Source: Triatoma infestans
Lineage: Eukaryota > Arthropoda > Insecta > Hemiptera > Reduviidae
Reading direction: 5' to 3'
Length of the DNA: 64,000 nucleotides
Assembly (NCBI GenBank): GCA_011037195.1
Contig: JAAEAF010001588.1
Coordinates: 62,001 to 126,000, forward strand
Of the stretch, positions 10,900 through 22,890 are shown in pieces (position 1 is the first letter of the stretch; each line of letters opens with the position of its first letter). The notes beneath the pieces were generated by a model that was not told the origin of the DNA, ran no database searches, and was given only the letters and a program-made list of their open reading frames with translations. Made by a program: the position numbers and the translations under genes.

Positions 10900-11757
10900 G
10901 GATACATTTCTCCTTTTACCTTTTTACAACTTCTCTAGCGATAGAATTGTGTGTCTGTGTGAACCAAATATCTCAAAAACGAAAAATTACAAGAAGCTGA
11001 AATTTGGTATTCCGTTTATATATTGGCACTGCATATAACACGAACATTTTGAGCAAAAACCATCCACTGTAGTAGTGCGATTTTACTGAATGTTTTTTTC
11101 TTTCAGATTTTCGCGATTTTCTCGAATCTAGGCTTCAATGATTTTTTTTAAAACCTTGCATAATATCTACACAAATGAATGCCTATCACTTTTTTTATTA
11201 CTAATATTTTCCCGGTAAAATTGTTCTTTTGGTGTTTCTGGTGGAACAATAACTTCAAGCTTCCCCATATAGAACCATTTCAATACAATATATGGTTCTA
11301 CTATTTACATATTATTATTATTAAACATTGCGTTGCTCAAAGTCCAAATTTGAAGAAAATCGGTTAAGTGAATGTGCGATTTTACAGAATAGGTTAGTAT
11401 TTTTTTTGGAATCAACTTGAAAACGTCAATGGAGATTTCCTTTGAACTTGATATGCTAACTGCACAAATATAAACATATCAGTCTCATATGACAATTTTT
11501 TCCAAAAAAAATTGAGATAATTTTTCGGAATTCGTGGAGCGTTAAATTTGAAATCTTATATCCAGTTGGTTCAGTGTTTTTGGTGCGCTCTACTGGACCA
11601 CAATATAATCACTTCTCTCTCTGCCAAGGTTAGTAGTTAAGTACTTATCCCCCCACCACCTTTGTATTTATGTTAGGACAAATATGTAAAATCTGAGTTT
11701 AAAGAAAATTTAAACAGGAGTAAAAGAAAATCGTGTGAGTGTTTCACACTAGAATTT
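10900..11757 (+). repeat. Rep-A diverged copy
   Basis: Forward, strongly diverged: ATATCTCAAAAACGAAAAAT, TTTCGCGATTTTCTCGAA, and the terminal GTGTGAGTGTTTCACACTAGA (about 11733-11753) are recognisable. It ends about 200 bases before the next exon. Confidence 0.7.
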
Positions 11758-11955
11758 TTTCGTAATGCGGGAAATTCGGCCAAAAACTTGGTGAAGTTTC
11801 TTGTGCCTTCTAAAGTCAACCATTTTAAATTTTCTGCGTCTACTTGTCGGAATAATTTCATGTTTTTGCTATATACAGTCATATGAACCTATACGTTCAA
11901 TATTGCTGAACAAAGCCGCCATCAAGTGAATGTTGTTTCCGATTCTGTGTTACAG

Positions 11956-12099
11956 TGGGATCATGCCTATTTCCATACGGTCTTGGCCAAGGAGAACTGT
12001 GCCGACGACATTCTGACTGCGACACCGGACTGATTTGCTCTGACACTGGTGATGGTGCTAAAACTTGCCAACCACCGTTTGCTGCACCAAAACAATACA
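11956..12099 (+). CDS. ITG-like: ITG-like prohormone, internal exon b
   Basis: Second visible coding exon, acceptor TGTGTTACAG and donor GTAAGT. The first two bases (TG) complete a split Leu codon; 47 full codons follow and one base (A) is left for the next exon. The peptide reads GSCLFPYGLGQGELCRRHSD, then CDTGLICSDTGDGAKTCQPP and FAAPKQY. Cys spacing C-x11-C-x5-C-x5-C-x9-C completes the first disulfide module of the precursor. The intron before it is 8.7 kb and consists of Rep-A, SINEs, foldback elements and a gag fragment. Family membership rests on the joined protein; GSCLFPYGLGQGELCRR is the stretch I recognise best from other insect ITG-like precursors. Confidence 0.93.
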
Positions 12100-13606
12100 G
12101 TAAGTAACTGACATTATTTTGTAAACATATTTGTATAGTTCATGTTCATTAATATCTACGTCATTTTATTAAAAATCATATTCTTTGCAATATGAATATG
12201 TATGTGAATATAATGCATATTCGCATGCAATTGAATGTAATGGCCGAGCAATATAATGAAGCAGGCTATCGCAAGCAAAATTACTGATACTGAAAACATT
12301 GATGTTTCCATGTGTTCGTTTTCATGGTACTGAAAATTTTCCAGGTTAAGGCCTATAATTTCTCAATTGTCAAGCTTCAGCCGCATTATTTCATGAAAAA
12401 CGCTCGGTAATCCTGTAACTGATGAATAATGAAAGACTGTTAACCAGACAATTCTGTCTGAGAAACGGGTACAGAGTTAAAAATAGTTCTTCTTTCGAAG
12501 AATCAGATTCAATGGTGTATTGAAACCAGTAGGAGGGGGAGGGGAAGCTGCCAATATATCGCACCAATTTCCACAATAATAGAACAGAATTCAGAATAAT
12601 AAGTCGGCTTAATGAATCGTGAAAGATTTACTACGAGAGAGAGAATACCAGTGAACTGAAGCTGAAATTTGAAGTAAAATAGAGGCTAAAAAAAAATACA
12701 AGAAAATCCAGAACATGACCGTGCACAACATCACAATGAGCACACACACACATGCGCAAGTTGCCCTAACTCACTATAAAACTGTTTGTTCTCTGATGAA
12801 TGGCCAAATCTCACGGAGTTTTTCCGGGAGGGGAAAGGTACTAGTTAATACCTGCTGGCGTTGTGACCCTTGGGGGCTAAATCTACCTACTAATAATCAC
12901 TGGGAACTAACTCCCCTGGGCGGCACATAACTCCATGGATACAAATCTTATGTTAGTGGTTAGGAGGTTCACTATTTTAGCATGTAATGTCAGAGTTCAG
13001 TGTTTAGTACGCTCTCTATGAAATCACTTTTCAAACAAGTTATTAATTAAGCACAGATTTTTTTTTTTTTTGTACTACTCCTGTTGCTATGAAAACATTT
13101 TTATAAAAGGAAAAAAAGGTGGGGTAACGTTCGATTATTTTACACACACGATGGTGAGAATGATGATTATAGAGGCCAAATAGTGGGGGGGGGGGGTTTT
13201 ATTGTTTCTTTACAAACAACTTTTGAAAGAGTTTAAAATTAATCAAACATAAAAATCAATCGATTAAATCGCTGAATAAATGTGTTCTTATTGTTCTTTA
13301 TTGTTTGATTATTGATTTTAGCCTAACAGGTGTTTTATATATATATATATATATATAGAGCACGTTCAACGTTCACCAGCTGTTATGTAGCCGAGTTAAA
13401 ATTTCCTGCTATGTGAATGTCACCTACAATAAACATTTTCTTTTCATTAGATATTCACAAAATATTAATATATTATTCACATAACTTCCAAGAATATTGT
13501 AGTAATAAATTGAAATATCAACAAACTTTTATTGGATCTATAAATTGGCTAAGTTATCCCACACGTATTGGTTATTAAAAAGCCAAAAATAACAATTTTT
13601 TTTTTT
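12100..13606. other. Intronic DNA, nothing recognised
   Basis: AT-rich sequence with a poly-G run near 13188-13196 and a TA run near 13338-13356. The open frame at 12715-12930 has no recognisable domain or codon bias. No gene seen. Confidence 0.5.
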
Positions 13607-13678
13607 AATTAAGGCGCGCCAACATCAATGGTCATTGGGCCCGTAGCCTCCGAACAGTGTTCTCTCATTATAGACAAC
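13607..13678 (-). mobile_element. SINE S1, 3' end fragment
   Basis: Reverse complement of the S1 tail: TTAAGGCGCGCCAACATCAA followed by GCCTCCGAACAGTGTTCTCTC matches the end of the SINE at 9303-9532. The tRNA head is missing. Confidence 0.65.
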
Positions 13679-14154
13679 CAAAAACAAAAATTATTAATAT
13701 TTTTCAAACATTTTCCAATAGTCCTTCATGATTTCTAATAAAGAAAAATTCAAAACAACCTTTTAGTTTTACAGATAAACATTTTTTTTTATGTTAGGGA
13801 ATTTTTTAATACTCCACGTGTGTATTAAAAGTAATAGTTGCTGGAGATCACGAGGAGCCGTCATGATGACACCCTGTTTCATATACAATCTTTGTCCCAC
13901 TTCAAGAAACGTTACAACCAAAACTCTTCTATCGTAAATGCAGTAACAATACATAAACAATGCAAAAACAAAGTGTTTACAAACTCAAATTGACGAAAAC
14001 GAAGAATCAGCATAAAAAGTAAAAATATAAATTAGTTAGTGATAAATTTTACATTGTTAAAACATTTCTTCAAGTATAACGAATATAACATTAAGCTGAA
14101 ATTAACTATAATAAAAACACTGTTTTTATTTTATTTCCTATTGTTTAGAGTCCA

Positions 14155-14232
14155 TTCTAATTCATTAAGTGCATTGAGTGGGTTCCGAGCGTCAATGATC
14201 ATAGATGATGACGCGCCTTAAAATTAAAAAAA
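14155..14232 (+). mobile_element. SINE S1, 3' end fragment
   Basis: GGTTCCGAGCGTCAATGATC followed by ATAGATGATGACGCGCCTTA and an A-rich tail matches the end of the S1 SINE at 9303-9532. 5'-truncated. Confidence 0.7.
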
Positions 14233-14379
14233 AAATAGAAAATTAATTGCATTATATGGGTTTTTATAACTACACATGAATCTATACGAGCCCCAGTTAT
14301 ACACTCATGAACAAAAAAATACGTGTACGATGCCGAGTTATTAAAATATATTTATTTTTCAAATTAAAAGAGTCTATAA

Positions 14380-15215
14380 TGGACCTTTCGCATCAAATAT
14401 CGCGATTTCACCGGAATTATACATTTTGAGTTTTCCTGTGGCCAAAAAAGTAGTTTTTAAAGAATGGTGTGTATGTGTGTGTGTGTATGTATGTGAACAG
14501 CTGAGCTCAAAAACGTGAGTTCCCAGAAAGTTGAACTTGATATTCCGTTTAGGTATCACCATGGGATCTGACGCTAAGATATCCCTCAAAATGCTTCAAC
14601 CGGAAGAACAATTTTACTGAATTGTTTTTTCGTTTTTTTTGCTAAATTCTCTCAAAAATGGCTCCAACGAATTTTTTCAAACTTGCAATATCAATTACAC
14701 ATACCGAGAGGCTATCATTTTTATCTAAAAGATTTCTCTGGAAAAATTCATTTAAGGGCGCTTCTGATGAAGGGGGAGAATATGTTTTCTTAGAAAGTGC
14801 TATTTCCGTTTATTATAAAATTCTATCAGCTATATAATATTAATTAGAATTAAATATGTTGCGAAAATTCCGAGTTTGAAGAATATCGGTTGACCGAAAG
14901 TTGTTTTTTTACTGAACAGTTTTTTCATTTTTCTGCGTTTTTCTCCATAGAAACACTAACGGATTTCTTTAAATTTGTTATACTAACCATGAGTACGGGG
15001 ACCTTTATGTTTTCTTTACAACTTTTTCAGAGAAAGTTCATTTAAAGAAGTTTAGGAGGAGGAGGGTGGGAAGTTATGCTTTCCTCAAACACGTCATTTT
15101 ATTAAATTTAGATTCTCCCAGTGATATAAAATTGAAGAAGACGAGTCAACATTATAAGTTTGGAGAAAATTTGTCAGTTATAGCTGCAAACGTTTTTCTC
15201 ATTACATCAGTTTAT
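14380..15215 (+). repeat. Rep-A copy
   Basis: Forward copy with the GTGTGTGTATG microsatellite, the TTGAACTTGATATTCCGTTT and GGTATCACCATGGGATCTGA blocks, CAACCGGAAGAAC, CATTTAAGGGCGCTTCTG and TTAATTAGAATTAAATATGT in order. The left terminus and right CACACC terminus are lost or diverged. Confidence 0.8.
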
Positions 15216-15515
15216 GTTTTAAAAGGTATTTCACATTGAGGTCATGTGCTGTATTGTGACAAATGGCTTAAACAATCTGTAACGTATTTGATTTATACTA
15301 AACTAAAACTGGGCGAACCCATATCTGGGAGCCGATTCCCAGGCTTGTCAATTGTCGGAAGATAAACATTATAATATTATCGTTAAGTACGTCTTTGTGG
15401 AGCTCCCATTGTCATGTTTCTTGCACGAACATAATGTGTAACACCAAAGAAACCCAATTTCATCGCTCTGCATACATAACGATATACCACAAAAATCAAA
15501 TTGAATATGTTTCAG

Positions 15516-15604
15516 GCGAAGAATGTACCATGAGCAGTGAGTGTGACATCCATCGTGGTTTGTGCTGCCAGTTTCAGAGGAGACATAGACAAGCCGCCAG
15601 GAAG
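15516..15604 (+). CDS. ITG-like: ITG-like prohormone, internal exon c
   Basis: Third visible coding exon, acceptor TATGTTTCAG, donor GTAAGA. Its first two bases complete a Ser codon with the A left over from exon b; 29 codons follow and it ends in phase 0. The peptide is (S)EECTMSSECDIHRGLCCQ, then FQRRHRQAARK. The Cys pattern C-x5-C-x6-CC repeats the module of exon a. The basic stretch QRRHRQAARK contains dibasic sites and could be a prohormone-convertase site, but in this family it lies inside the conserved cysteine domain, so cleavage there is doubtful. The intron after it is 35 kb. Confidence 0.93.
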
Positions 15605-15663
15605 GTAAGAGTTTTATCATCCATTTCCTTTCTTTAGTTTTGAAAACATCAGTATGATCTATG

Positions 15664-15760
15664 TAGGGATGGGCAACGTTTTGTAAATAAGGGGCCAGTA
15701 TCAATTTCGTGTTTCGTCCGCGGGGCAAATCGTCATTTTGCTGGTCATTTTATGACTTTT
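15664..15760 (+). mobile_element. Possible hAT-type element end
   Basis: TAGGGATGGGCAACGTTTTG followed by GGGGCCAGTATCAATTTCG and CGCGGGGCAAATCG resembles the left end of hAT-family elements (a TAGGGNTGGGCAA start with a GGGCC repeat inside). No matching right end or 8-bp duplication was identified, so this is tentative. Confidence 0.25.
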
Positions 15761-17065
15761 TTATTACTAAACATAATGAAATTTATTATTTTATAATATA
15801 TATTAATTAAATTATTTTTCCTTGCTTTACATGAAACAATGGAAATCAAAGAAAATTATGAAAAATATAAGATTAGAGACAGACATTTAAACTATTTCTC
15901 GATACAACTATAAGGTGCCGTATTTCGCGTCTCATAAAAACTAAAGAATATTGTATTTTACTATATATTGTAATTTTATTTATATAAAATTTGGTGCTGC
16001 ACTGATTTGGACAAAAATGTCGATCACTGGTAAACACAAGTTGTTTACCTGCTTCTCTTCAGTTCTTCTCATTCGATATTTGGATTTGATGTACTTTATT
16101 TTTGAGAATATTTTTTCGCATCATAATCTTCGCATCCGCGTTTATACTTGGAAATTCCTTAATAGTGAATAAATTTTTATAAAATCAAATAAAGATATGT
16201 TAATTTTTTTTTTTGTAAGTTTTGCTATTTCTTAAGTTCCAAAAATTCCTGATGTTCGGTCGGCGCCTTTGAAGATTAACTCTTCATTCCTCTTTCTCTT
16301 TTAGTTGTGGATTTCTATGTGAGAGAAAGGTCAGAAAAAGAAAAGAATACGAAATTAGAAAACAACTGATGTTGTGACCAATTAGACGATAGAATAGTTA
16401 ATAAGTCGTATTCCAGCATCAGTGGGAGAGGGGTATACGAAACAAGTCAAAGGGGGATCAAAAAGGATTTAGTAGAATTAACTCCATTGGCCTGGTAGAT
16501 TTAGTTCCATTGAATATTCTACAGACTAATCTGTAATTGGGTGATAAAGAACAGAGGATTTACAAAAGCAATACCGATTGTGTGATTGCCCCACAAACAA
16601 TAAAGATTTGTTCATCTAAAAAGTAATTAAAAGTTTATTAGAGACTTTCATACTTGTTATTGCTTGGTTTTTTAATTAAGAGAATCACTCTTTGACTTCC
16701 CGAAAATATTTCGGGTGAAATATGCAATTAACTTCATCGCAATCAAATGTGTAAATTCTGATTTACGACTTTTGTTCAAGCACGAAATGCTTGCATTTTT
16801 AATTTATCCTTAATATTAATTATCAAACTCTCATCGTAACGGGGAAGTGGGCTAAGCCATTCTTGGTGAAGTTCATAAATCTTGTTGTCCTGGCGGCTAT
16901 CCCGGCCAAACAACACGAGCAATACTTATATCTGAAATTCTCAACATTGACGACTGCACGCTTTATGTACAGAAGCTGTTGCGCAGAGTAGGAACGATAA
17001 TTCTCCTAGGTATGGCAATTCAGGCGGCCCCCTACTATACATTCAGCTAAACTGTCACTTTCCAA
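15761..17065. other. Intronic DNA, nothing recognised
   Basis: AT-rich until about 16850, then a GC-richer patch (16850-17040) of unknown origin. No exon or transposon ORF recognised. Confidence 0.5.
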
Positions 17066-17262
17066 GAAATAAATGAAGAAGGAGAAGGAACACAAGAAGA
17101 AGATAGGTTAAGAAGAAAGAGAAAAAAGTGAAGCGAAGTAAAAAAAGATGGAGAAGAAAAAGTAGAAGAAAAGAAAAACTAGAAGAAAGTGGCAAAGAAG
17201 GAGAAAAAGAAGGGGAAGGGGAAGGAAAAGAAAAGAAAGGAGAAATAGAAGATAAAATATCG
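17066..17262 (+). repeat. Purine-rich (GA) tract, left block
   Basis: About 200 bases almost entirely A and G on the + strand (AAGAAGGAGAAGG-like units, no fixed period). Open frames in it on either strand are low-complexity artefacts (Lys/Glu/Arg on +, Phe/Ser/Leu on -). Confidence 0.9.
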
Positions 17263-17768
17263 GGTTTGAACACTCACACGACTTTCTTTGACTGCAATTT
17301 ACTGAAATGCAAATTTTCACCACTCTTCTCTCACCATCAGCGATTTTAAGGAGAAAATCACAGAGAACTAAAAAACCTGTTCAATAAACTTCGCACTTTC
17401 GGTGAACCAATTTTTTCTAAATTCGGAATTCTGGCATCACATTTCATTATAATTAATATTATGTAGATGACAGAAGTGTGTAATAAGCTGAAATAGCGCT
17501 TTAGATGAAAACATAACCCCACTTCTTCACCAAAACATGCCTTTAATGAATTTTCCCAGAGAAATGTTACAAATAAAAATTATAGCTCTTAAGTATGTAT
17601 AAAAAAATCTCAAAAAAAGTGAAGAAAAAAAACACATTCAATAAAATAGTACTTCCGGTTGAGGAATTTTGACAGACAACTTATTGTCGTATCCCATGGT
17701 GATACCTAAACGGAATATCAAGTATGAACTTCTGTGATTTTTCGTTTTTGAGCTATGCTCTTCACACA

Positions 17769-17799
<31 letters not shown>

Positions 17800-17964
17800 T
17801 ATAATGACCTACTATGTTGAATTGCTGTCAAAATTTTATGTTTAATAATTTGATTTGATTTGTAAATTTATAATATTATGAAATTATGAATGATGTAAAT
17901 GCATGTAATATTGTAATGTGGAACATGCTGTAAATAAAGAATTTAAAAAACATATATGTATGTA

Positions 17965-18011
<47 letters not shown>

Positions 18012-18139
18012 ATATACTATTTACTGAATACCACTTTTTTGGACTCAGAGTACTGCAAAATTTGTATTTCCAGTGAAAAGTCGATATGGGAAATTTGACA
18101 CAATTACAATACTTCCTCTTACTAGGAGTAAGAGAAAGT
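17263..18139 (-). repeat. Rep-A copy inside a purine tract
   Basis: Reverse copy from GGTTTGAACACTCACACGAC to CTCTTACTAGGAGTAAGAG (18115-18133). It contains a (CA)n run (17763-17799), then a foreign stretch, then a (GT)n run (17967-18005). Purine-rich tract flanks both ends. Confidence 0.85.
17800..17951 (+). mobile_element. Probable LINE 3' end fragment in Rep-A
   Basis: A block absent from other Rep-A copies, lying between the CA and GT runs, and ending ACATGCTGTAAATAAAGAAT followed by TTAAAAAA. A poly(A) signal plus A tail like this is typical of arthropod non-LTR retrotransposon 3' ends. No coding part is present. Confidence 0.3.
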
Positions 18140-18722
18140 AAAAAGAAGAGAAGAAGAAGAAAAGGTGAAGGAGAGGAAAAGAAGGTGGAGGATAAGAAAA
18201 AGAAGTAGGAGAAGAGAAGGAAGGAGAGGAAGAAAAAAGAGGATGGAGGAGAAGGGGAAGATGAATTTGAAGGAGAAGACGAAGAAAAAGTAATGAAGGG
18301 GAAATAGAAGAAAAAGGAGAAAAACAGAAAAAGTAGAGGAAGGAGTAGAAGAAGGGAAGGAGCAAAAGAAGAATAAAGAGAAGGAGAAGAACAAAGGGGA
18401 AAGTTGAGAAAAAGAAGTTGAAGAAAATGGAGTCGAATTAGAAAAATAAAAGAAGGAAGGAGATAACGAAGAAATACGAGAGGAAGGAAAAGAAGAGAAG
18501 GGGAAGGGAAAGAAGCAGAAGAAAAGAAAAGGAAAGAGAAGGAGAAAAAGAAGAGGAAGTAGAAGAAAAAGGGTGAGAAGAAGAAGAGAGAGGAGAAAAA
18601 TGAAGGATATCAAGGAGAAGGCGTATGAGAGGCAAAAAGAGAAAAGTAGGGGAAGGAGAAGAAGAAACAGTAGTAGGTGAAGAAGAATAAGTAGAGAATA
18701 ATAAAGAGGAGGAGAAGAAAGA
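18134..18722 (+). repeat. Purine-rich (GA) tract, right block
   Basis: Nearly 590 bases of A and G with only sporadic pyrimidines on the + strand, beginning directly at the GAGAAAGTAAAAAG tail of Rep-A. The minus-strand open frames at 18045-18635 (Phe/Leu/Ser/Pro only) are products of this composition. Long mirror-like purine runs can form triplex DNA. Confidence 0.95.
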
Positions 18723-18849
18723 CAGCTCTAAAACATTTATTCAATGATGAAATTTTTAAAAATCTGTCGTGAATAAACGTACTTTCTTTGACGGCAAGAG
18801 TAACGGAGAAGAGGGAATAGTGAATGTTCAAGACTGCAATCAATGTATT

Positions 18850-19041
18850 TGTTATGTTACGGAGTTGATCGTCTAGGTAATAAATTAAGACGAGTCACTT
18901 CTCCGACCATAAGTGGACTGTATATTTTTATGTTATTTATTACATGAAAATCTCCAGCAGAAAAACACACAGTTAACCATTATAAAAAAGAGAGTGCGTA
19001 TACAATGTTGCCAACCCTCAAACCATAATTTCCCTTCAACA
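18850..19041 (-). repeat. BEL/Pao 3' LTR
   Basis: 192 bp, begins TGTTATGTTACGGAG and ends TTCAACA in + orientation; matches 24595-24786. Flanked on the outside by GTATT. On the inside lies a run of eight C's (19043-19050), which on the element strand is a G-rich polypurine tract used to prime plus-strand DNA. Confidence 0.95.
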
Positions 19042-19174
19042 TCCCCCCCCAGTGTTAAAGAACCTATTCTTTAACCAAAACCCTCAAATTATTCAATATT
19101 AAACAAATATGTAAATCCAAAAAGTCATTAATAAGTCTCTGTATAAAGTAATGGACGGGTCACAGGTCACTTGG

Positions 19175-20590
19175 TCACTTTGTCACAGGTCTCTTGAATG
19201 TTGAACCGCCTGATGTAGTCACCGTAGCCACCGTACAGTCCTTGCCAGGGTGTAGCTCCAATATTCTAGCCGTTTTCCACATTAATGGAGGTATATTGTC
19301 TTCCTTCAGTAAAACCAAATTGCCAACTGGAATGGCTGCTGCCTGAAACTTCCACTTGTTCCTAGACTGTAAATTAGTCAAATATTCAACTGATCACCAC
19401 TGCCAAAAGAACTGCTTCATCCTTTTTAGTAAATCCCATGTCTTCAGATAACTGTTAGGTTTCTTAGTTAGGTCAGTCTTAGGAGGAATAAGGAGAAGAC
19501 CTCCAATGAGAAAATGAGCGGGAGTCAAGGGTTCATAATCATTAGGAGTTGTGATGAAGGAGTCAATGGTCTAGAATTAAGACATGCCTCAATTTGATTA
19601 AGTAATGTGTTTACTTCCTCATATGATAGTACACAGAACCGCAGAACCCATAACCCGCCTAAGATGGTATTGACTGACTTAACTGATGCCTCCCACAACC
19701 CACCAAAATGAGGTGCACCAGGGGGAAAGAAATGCCACTGTATTTTTCCCATACCTAATTGGTTAGATATTGATTCAAATGTATTATTTTTCTGAAATAA
19801 AACCTTGAGCTCTCTTTCCGCTCCAACGAAATTTGTGCCATTGTCTGAATAGATGTGGGAACTCACACCGCGTCTAGCAAATACGCAAGGCAGCCATGAA
19901 GTCAGCCGTGCTCATATCGCTAACCAATTCCAAATGTAGTCCTTCACTGAGAAATAAACAAATAACGCGATGTATGCCTTTTGTTTAGTCCTATGATTTA
20001 TCTTTACGTATATTCGACCGCAAAAATCCACTCCACATACCTCAAATGGCTTTCTAGGCGTTACTCGAAGATTAGGTATGCCGCCATTTTTGGATAAATA
20101 ATCCTTGGATTAAATCTCTTGCAGCACATGCAGTTATGAACTATAGATCTACTTGCATTTCTACCCCTTAGAGGCCAAAATTCCAAGCGCGTTATTGATA
20201 GCAATAGCTGAGGTCAGCATGTTGATGTTGTAGATGCAGGTGGGTCATAATTAGTTCTGTAACATAACTCTTATATGGAAGTACAGCCGGATGAATTTGC
20301 TGTACCGGTAAATCTGCGTTGACTAACCTTCCTCCTACGCGAATAATTCCATGTTTATCTAGATAAGGTGATAATACAGCTAATTTGCGACTCTTGCTTA
20401 CTTCTCCCTTTGCCTTTAGCCGTTCTACTTCTGTAGAAAATTCCTTTAAAATGATGAGTTTTGCTTCATTAATTTCTTCCACCGATAAATCTCCACATTG
20501 ATTCCCCTTATGCCGTGCTTTATTGTAAAACCGAAAGATGTATCCAACCACCTTAACTAGTTTTGTCCAGGAGGAATATTTTGAAAACAA
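19175..20590 (-). pseudogene. BEL/Pao integrase, fragmented
   Basis: 20192-20590 has the pre-integrase region (SPYLDKHGIIRVGGRLVNAD). 19525-19866 has IYSDNGTNFVGAERE (second catalytic Asp) and FFPPGAPHFGGLWEASVKS with the catalytic Glu region, and ACLNSRPLTP. 19175-19381 is the C-terminal DNA-binding part (VGNLVLLKEDNIPPLMWKTA). The first catalytic Asp region around 19900-20100 is broken by stops. Confidence 0.85.
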
Positions 20591-20638
20591 ATCCTGCTCA
20601 AATTTCGTGCACCTAAGAATAGACTAACCTTCTTTCTT

Positions 20639-21300
20639 CTAATTCTTCTGGTTTTCTCCGATTCCGTGTCCATTTCGGCCATTCCTCAAAATCTTTCTTA
20701 AGCCATGCCGGGCCTTCCCCCAAATAATTGAATCCTTTAATTTGCATGGTGTGGTACCTTGAGTTATTAGATCTGCTGGATTTTCTCCCGATGATACATA
20801 ACCCCATTGCCTTTTAAAGGTTACCTCATGAATTTGAGAAACCCTATTTGCTATATATTGCTTCCACTGAACAGGTTCTTCGTCGATCCATGTGAGAACT
20901 ACTTGTGAATCAGTCCATAAAAAACAGTTCTTCGCTTTTAGATTCAACATTTTAATAACGTTATCTATTATTTGTGCCAACAATAAAGTTGCACAAAGCT
21001 CTAATCGAGGAATAGTTTGCATCTTCTTAGGGCAAACTCGCCCTTTTGCACACAGAAGCCGAACATGTTTTCGCTATGCCCTCCGTTTGATGTAATGTAA
21101 CTGCAGCAACCAAAAGCCTTTGTTGATGCATCGCAAAACCCATATAATATTATATTTCTATTGACACAAACTCCTCTAGGGCAATAGATGCTATTGAACC
21201 CTCCCAAAGACCTTCGGAAAGAATCCCATCGAAACTGTAAACTGGAAGATAATGGTTCATCCCACTTCAAATCATGATGCCATAACTCTTGCAGAAACAT
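20639..21300 (-). pseudogene. BEL/Pao RNase H-like region
   Basis: Two overlapping minus-strand frames: 21001-21300 with LYGFCDASTKAFGCCSYI (the FCDAS motif of BEL RNase H) and 20639-21022 with TIPRLELCATLLLAQI and LWTDSQVVLTWI, ending in the SGENPADLITQG segment. These match the usual order after the reverse transcriptase. A shift near 21010 separates them. Confidence 0.85.
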
Positions 21301-21514
21301 CTTCCCCTTTATAAGTGCGGGAGAAAGAAACTCTAAAGGATCCCAGAATTTATTTAAATCAGATAAATAGCCCTTTTTGTTATTACTAATCCATTGTCAT
21401 TACTGTGCACATCCAATCTAATCGATCTGACTGCGGATCCCAGCTCAAACCTAAAGCCTTAATTGAACCCTCCTTGCTCAAATCAATAACGAAATGCTTG
21501 CTCTGGTTCTCTAA

Positions 21515-22017
21515 TCACAAATTATTCATCAAAGTTTTGGAATTAGAACACCATTTTCGGAGTTCAAAGCCTGCCTTGTGTAATTCCTTAGAGAGTCGTG
21601 ATAGAATTTTTGGAAGTTCTATTTCGGACTCAGCACCAATCTGAGGTCGTCTATATAGAAATCCAACTGAATTATGTCCGCAACTTGTTTGTCCCTTGAA
21701 ATTAGATCTAATCCTACCTGCCTTAAACACTTCAAAGCCAGATATGGAGCGCAATTCATTCCGTATGTAACCGTTCGTAACCGAAAAATCTCTAATGGTA
21801 ATTCTGCCGAAGACCTCCAAAGTATACGTTGCATGCCCATATCCGACCTATTTACCTCAATTTGTCTGTACATTTTACAAATGTCCCCAGTTAAAACGAA
21901 TTTAGGTAAACGCAATTTAATTAATATTGACCATAAATCGTTCTGTATTGATGGTTCTGACATCAGTAAATCATTTAAAGACATTTGATTGGTCGATTTA
22001 AAAGAAGCATCAAACAC
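21515..22017 (-). pseudogene. BEL/Pao reverse transcriptase core
   Basis: The minus-strand frame 21619-22017 includes VLTGDICKMYRQIEV (motif A, Asp present), FRLRTVTYGMNCAPYLALKC (motif B region) and FYIDDLRL (a YIDD form of the YXDD catalytic box). The next frame (21515-21820) carries on after a shift near 21620-21660, with IGAESEIELPKILSRLSKEL. Copies element RNA into DNA in the intact family. Broken here by at least one frameshift. Confidence 0.85.
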
Positions 22018-22890
22018 TACCGCATGTCTTTCACTACCGCATGATGTGGCAAATAATATCTCGGACGATTGTCCATTTCGTCATCTGGTACCCTTTCCAA
22101 GTGTCCTAAATTTAAATATTCTTGCATAGAGTCCACGTACTCTCTTCTTAGTTCAGGTTGATTGTTAGAACGCCTTTCTAAAGCAAGAAACCTATTTTTC
22201 GCTCCTTCCAATGAAGCACCTATTTCTGAAGATTGTTTTCTAAAAGGTAGCTGAACAATGAATCCACCTTCGTTGCTTCGTTTGTAGGTATCAATAAATA
22301 ATTCCTCACAAATTATATCCTCTTTAACTTTGTCAATTTTTACTGATCTAGTCAATAGGCATGAATTTTCTGAACTGTTAGTTTTTGCAGGTACATTTCC
22401 TGACACCACCCAACCTAAGCAAGTATTAACTAAAACCAGTCCGTTATTTTTTCCTATAGGGTAGTAATTTTGTCCTGATAATAAAGAAAATAATATTTCA
22501 CAGCCCAAAATACCATGTACCTTTTATTCCGAATGCAGGAATTCTGGATCTGCCAACCTTTGATTAATATAAAAGGGAATTCTCCAATGTTTAGTATTTA
22601 TTTCTCTTTTTGTTGCCAAATTGATCGTTGGTAAGACATTAACTACCAATCGAGTCTTAAAATCTGAATTTAATTAGGAAATATATGCACAACACTCTGT
22701 GACACATCCTTTTGTCTCCTGTTACCCCCACCACCGCTGTGTTAACCTTGGTAAACGGTAACGCAAGTTGTTCTGCTAATACCTTTTTTATAAAATTTAA
22801 TTCCGATCCGCTGTCGAGAATAAATCTACATTTATGTGCCTTTCCTTGTTAATCGTATATATTTACTACTGCTGTTGCAATTAACGGCAA
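22017..22890 (-). pseudogene. BEL/Pao aspartic protease and pol linker
   Basis: Around 22800-22850 the minus strand encodes CRFILDSGSELNFIKK, an aspartic protease active-site motif (DSG). A 163-codon open stretch (22017-22508) follows with YYPIGKNNGLVLVNTCLGWV and the RYYLPHHAVVKD entry to the reverse transcriptase, typical of BEL/Pao. Frames between protease and linker are interrupted (about 22510-22780). Confidence 0.8.

Noticed and set aside
12715..12930. 71-codon open frame in intron
   Set aside because: No signal peptide, domain or splice evidence; low-complexity His/Thr start from a CA run.
17055..18843. Phe/Ser/Leu-rich and Lys/Glu-rich open frames
   Set aside because: Composition artefacts of a purine tract; no domain, start context or splice support.
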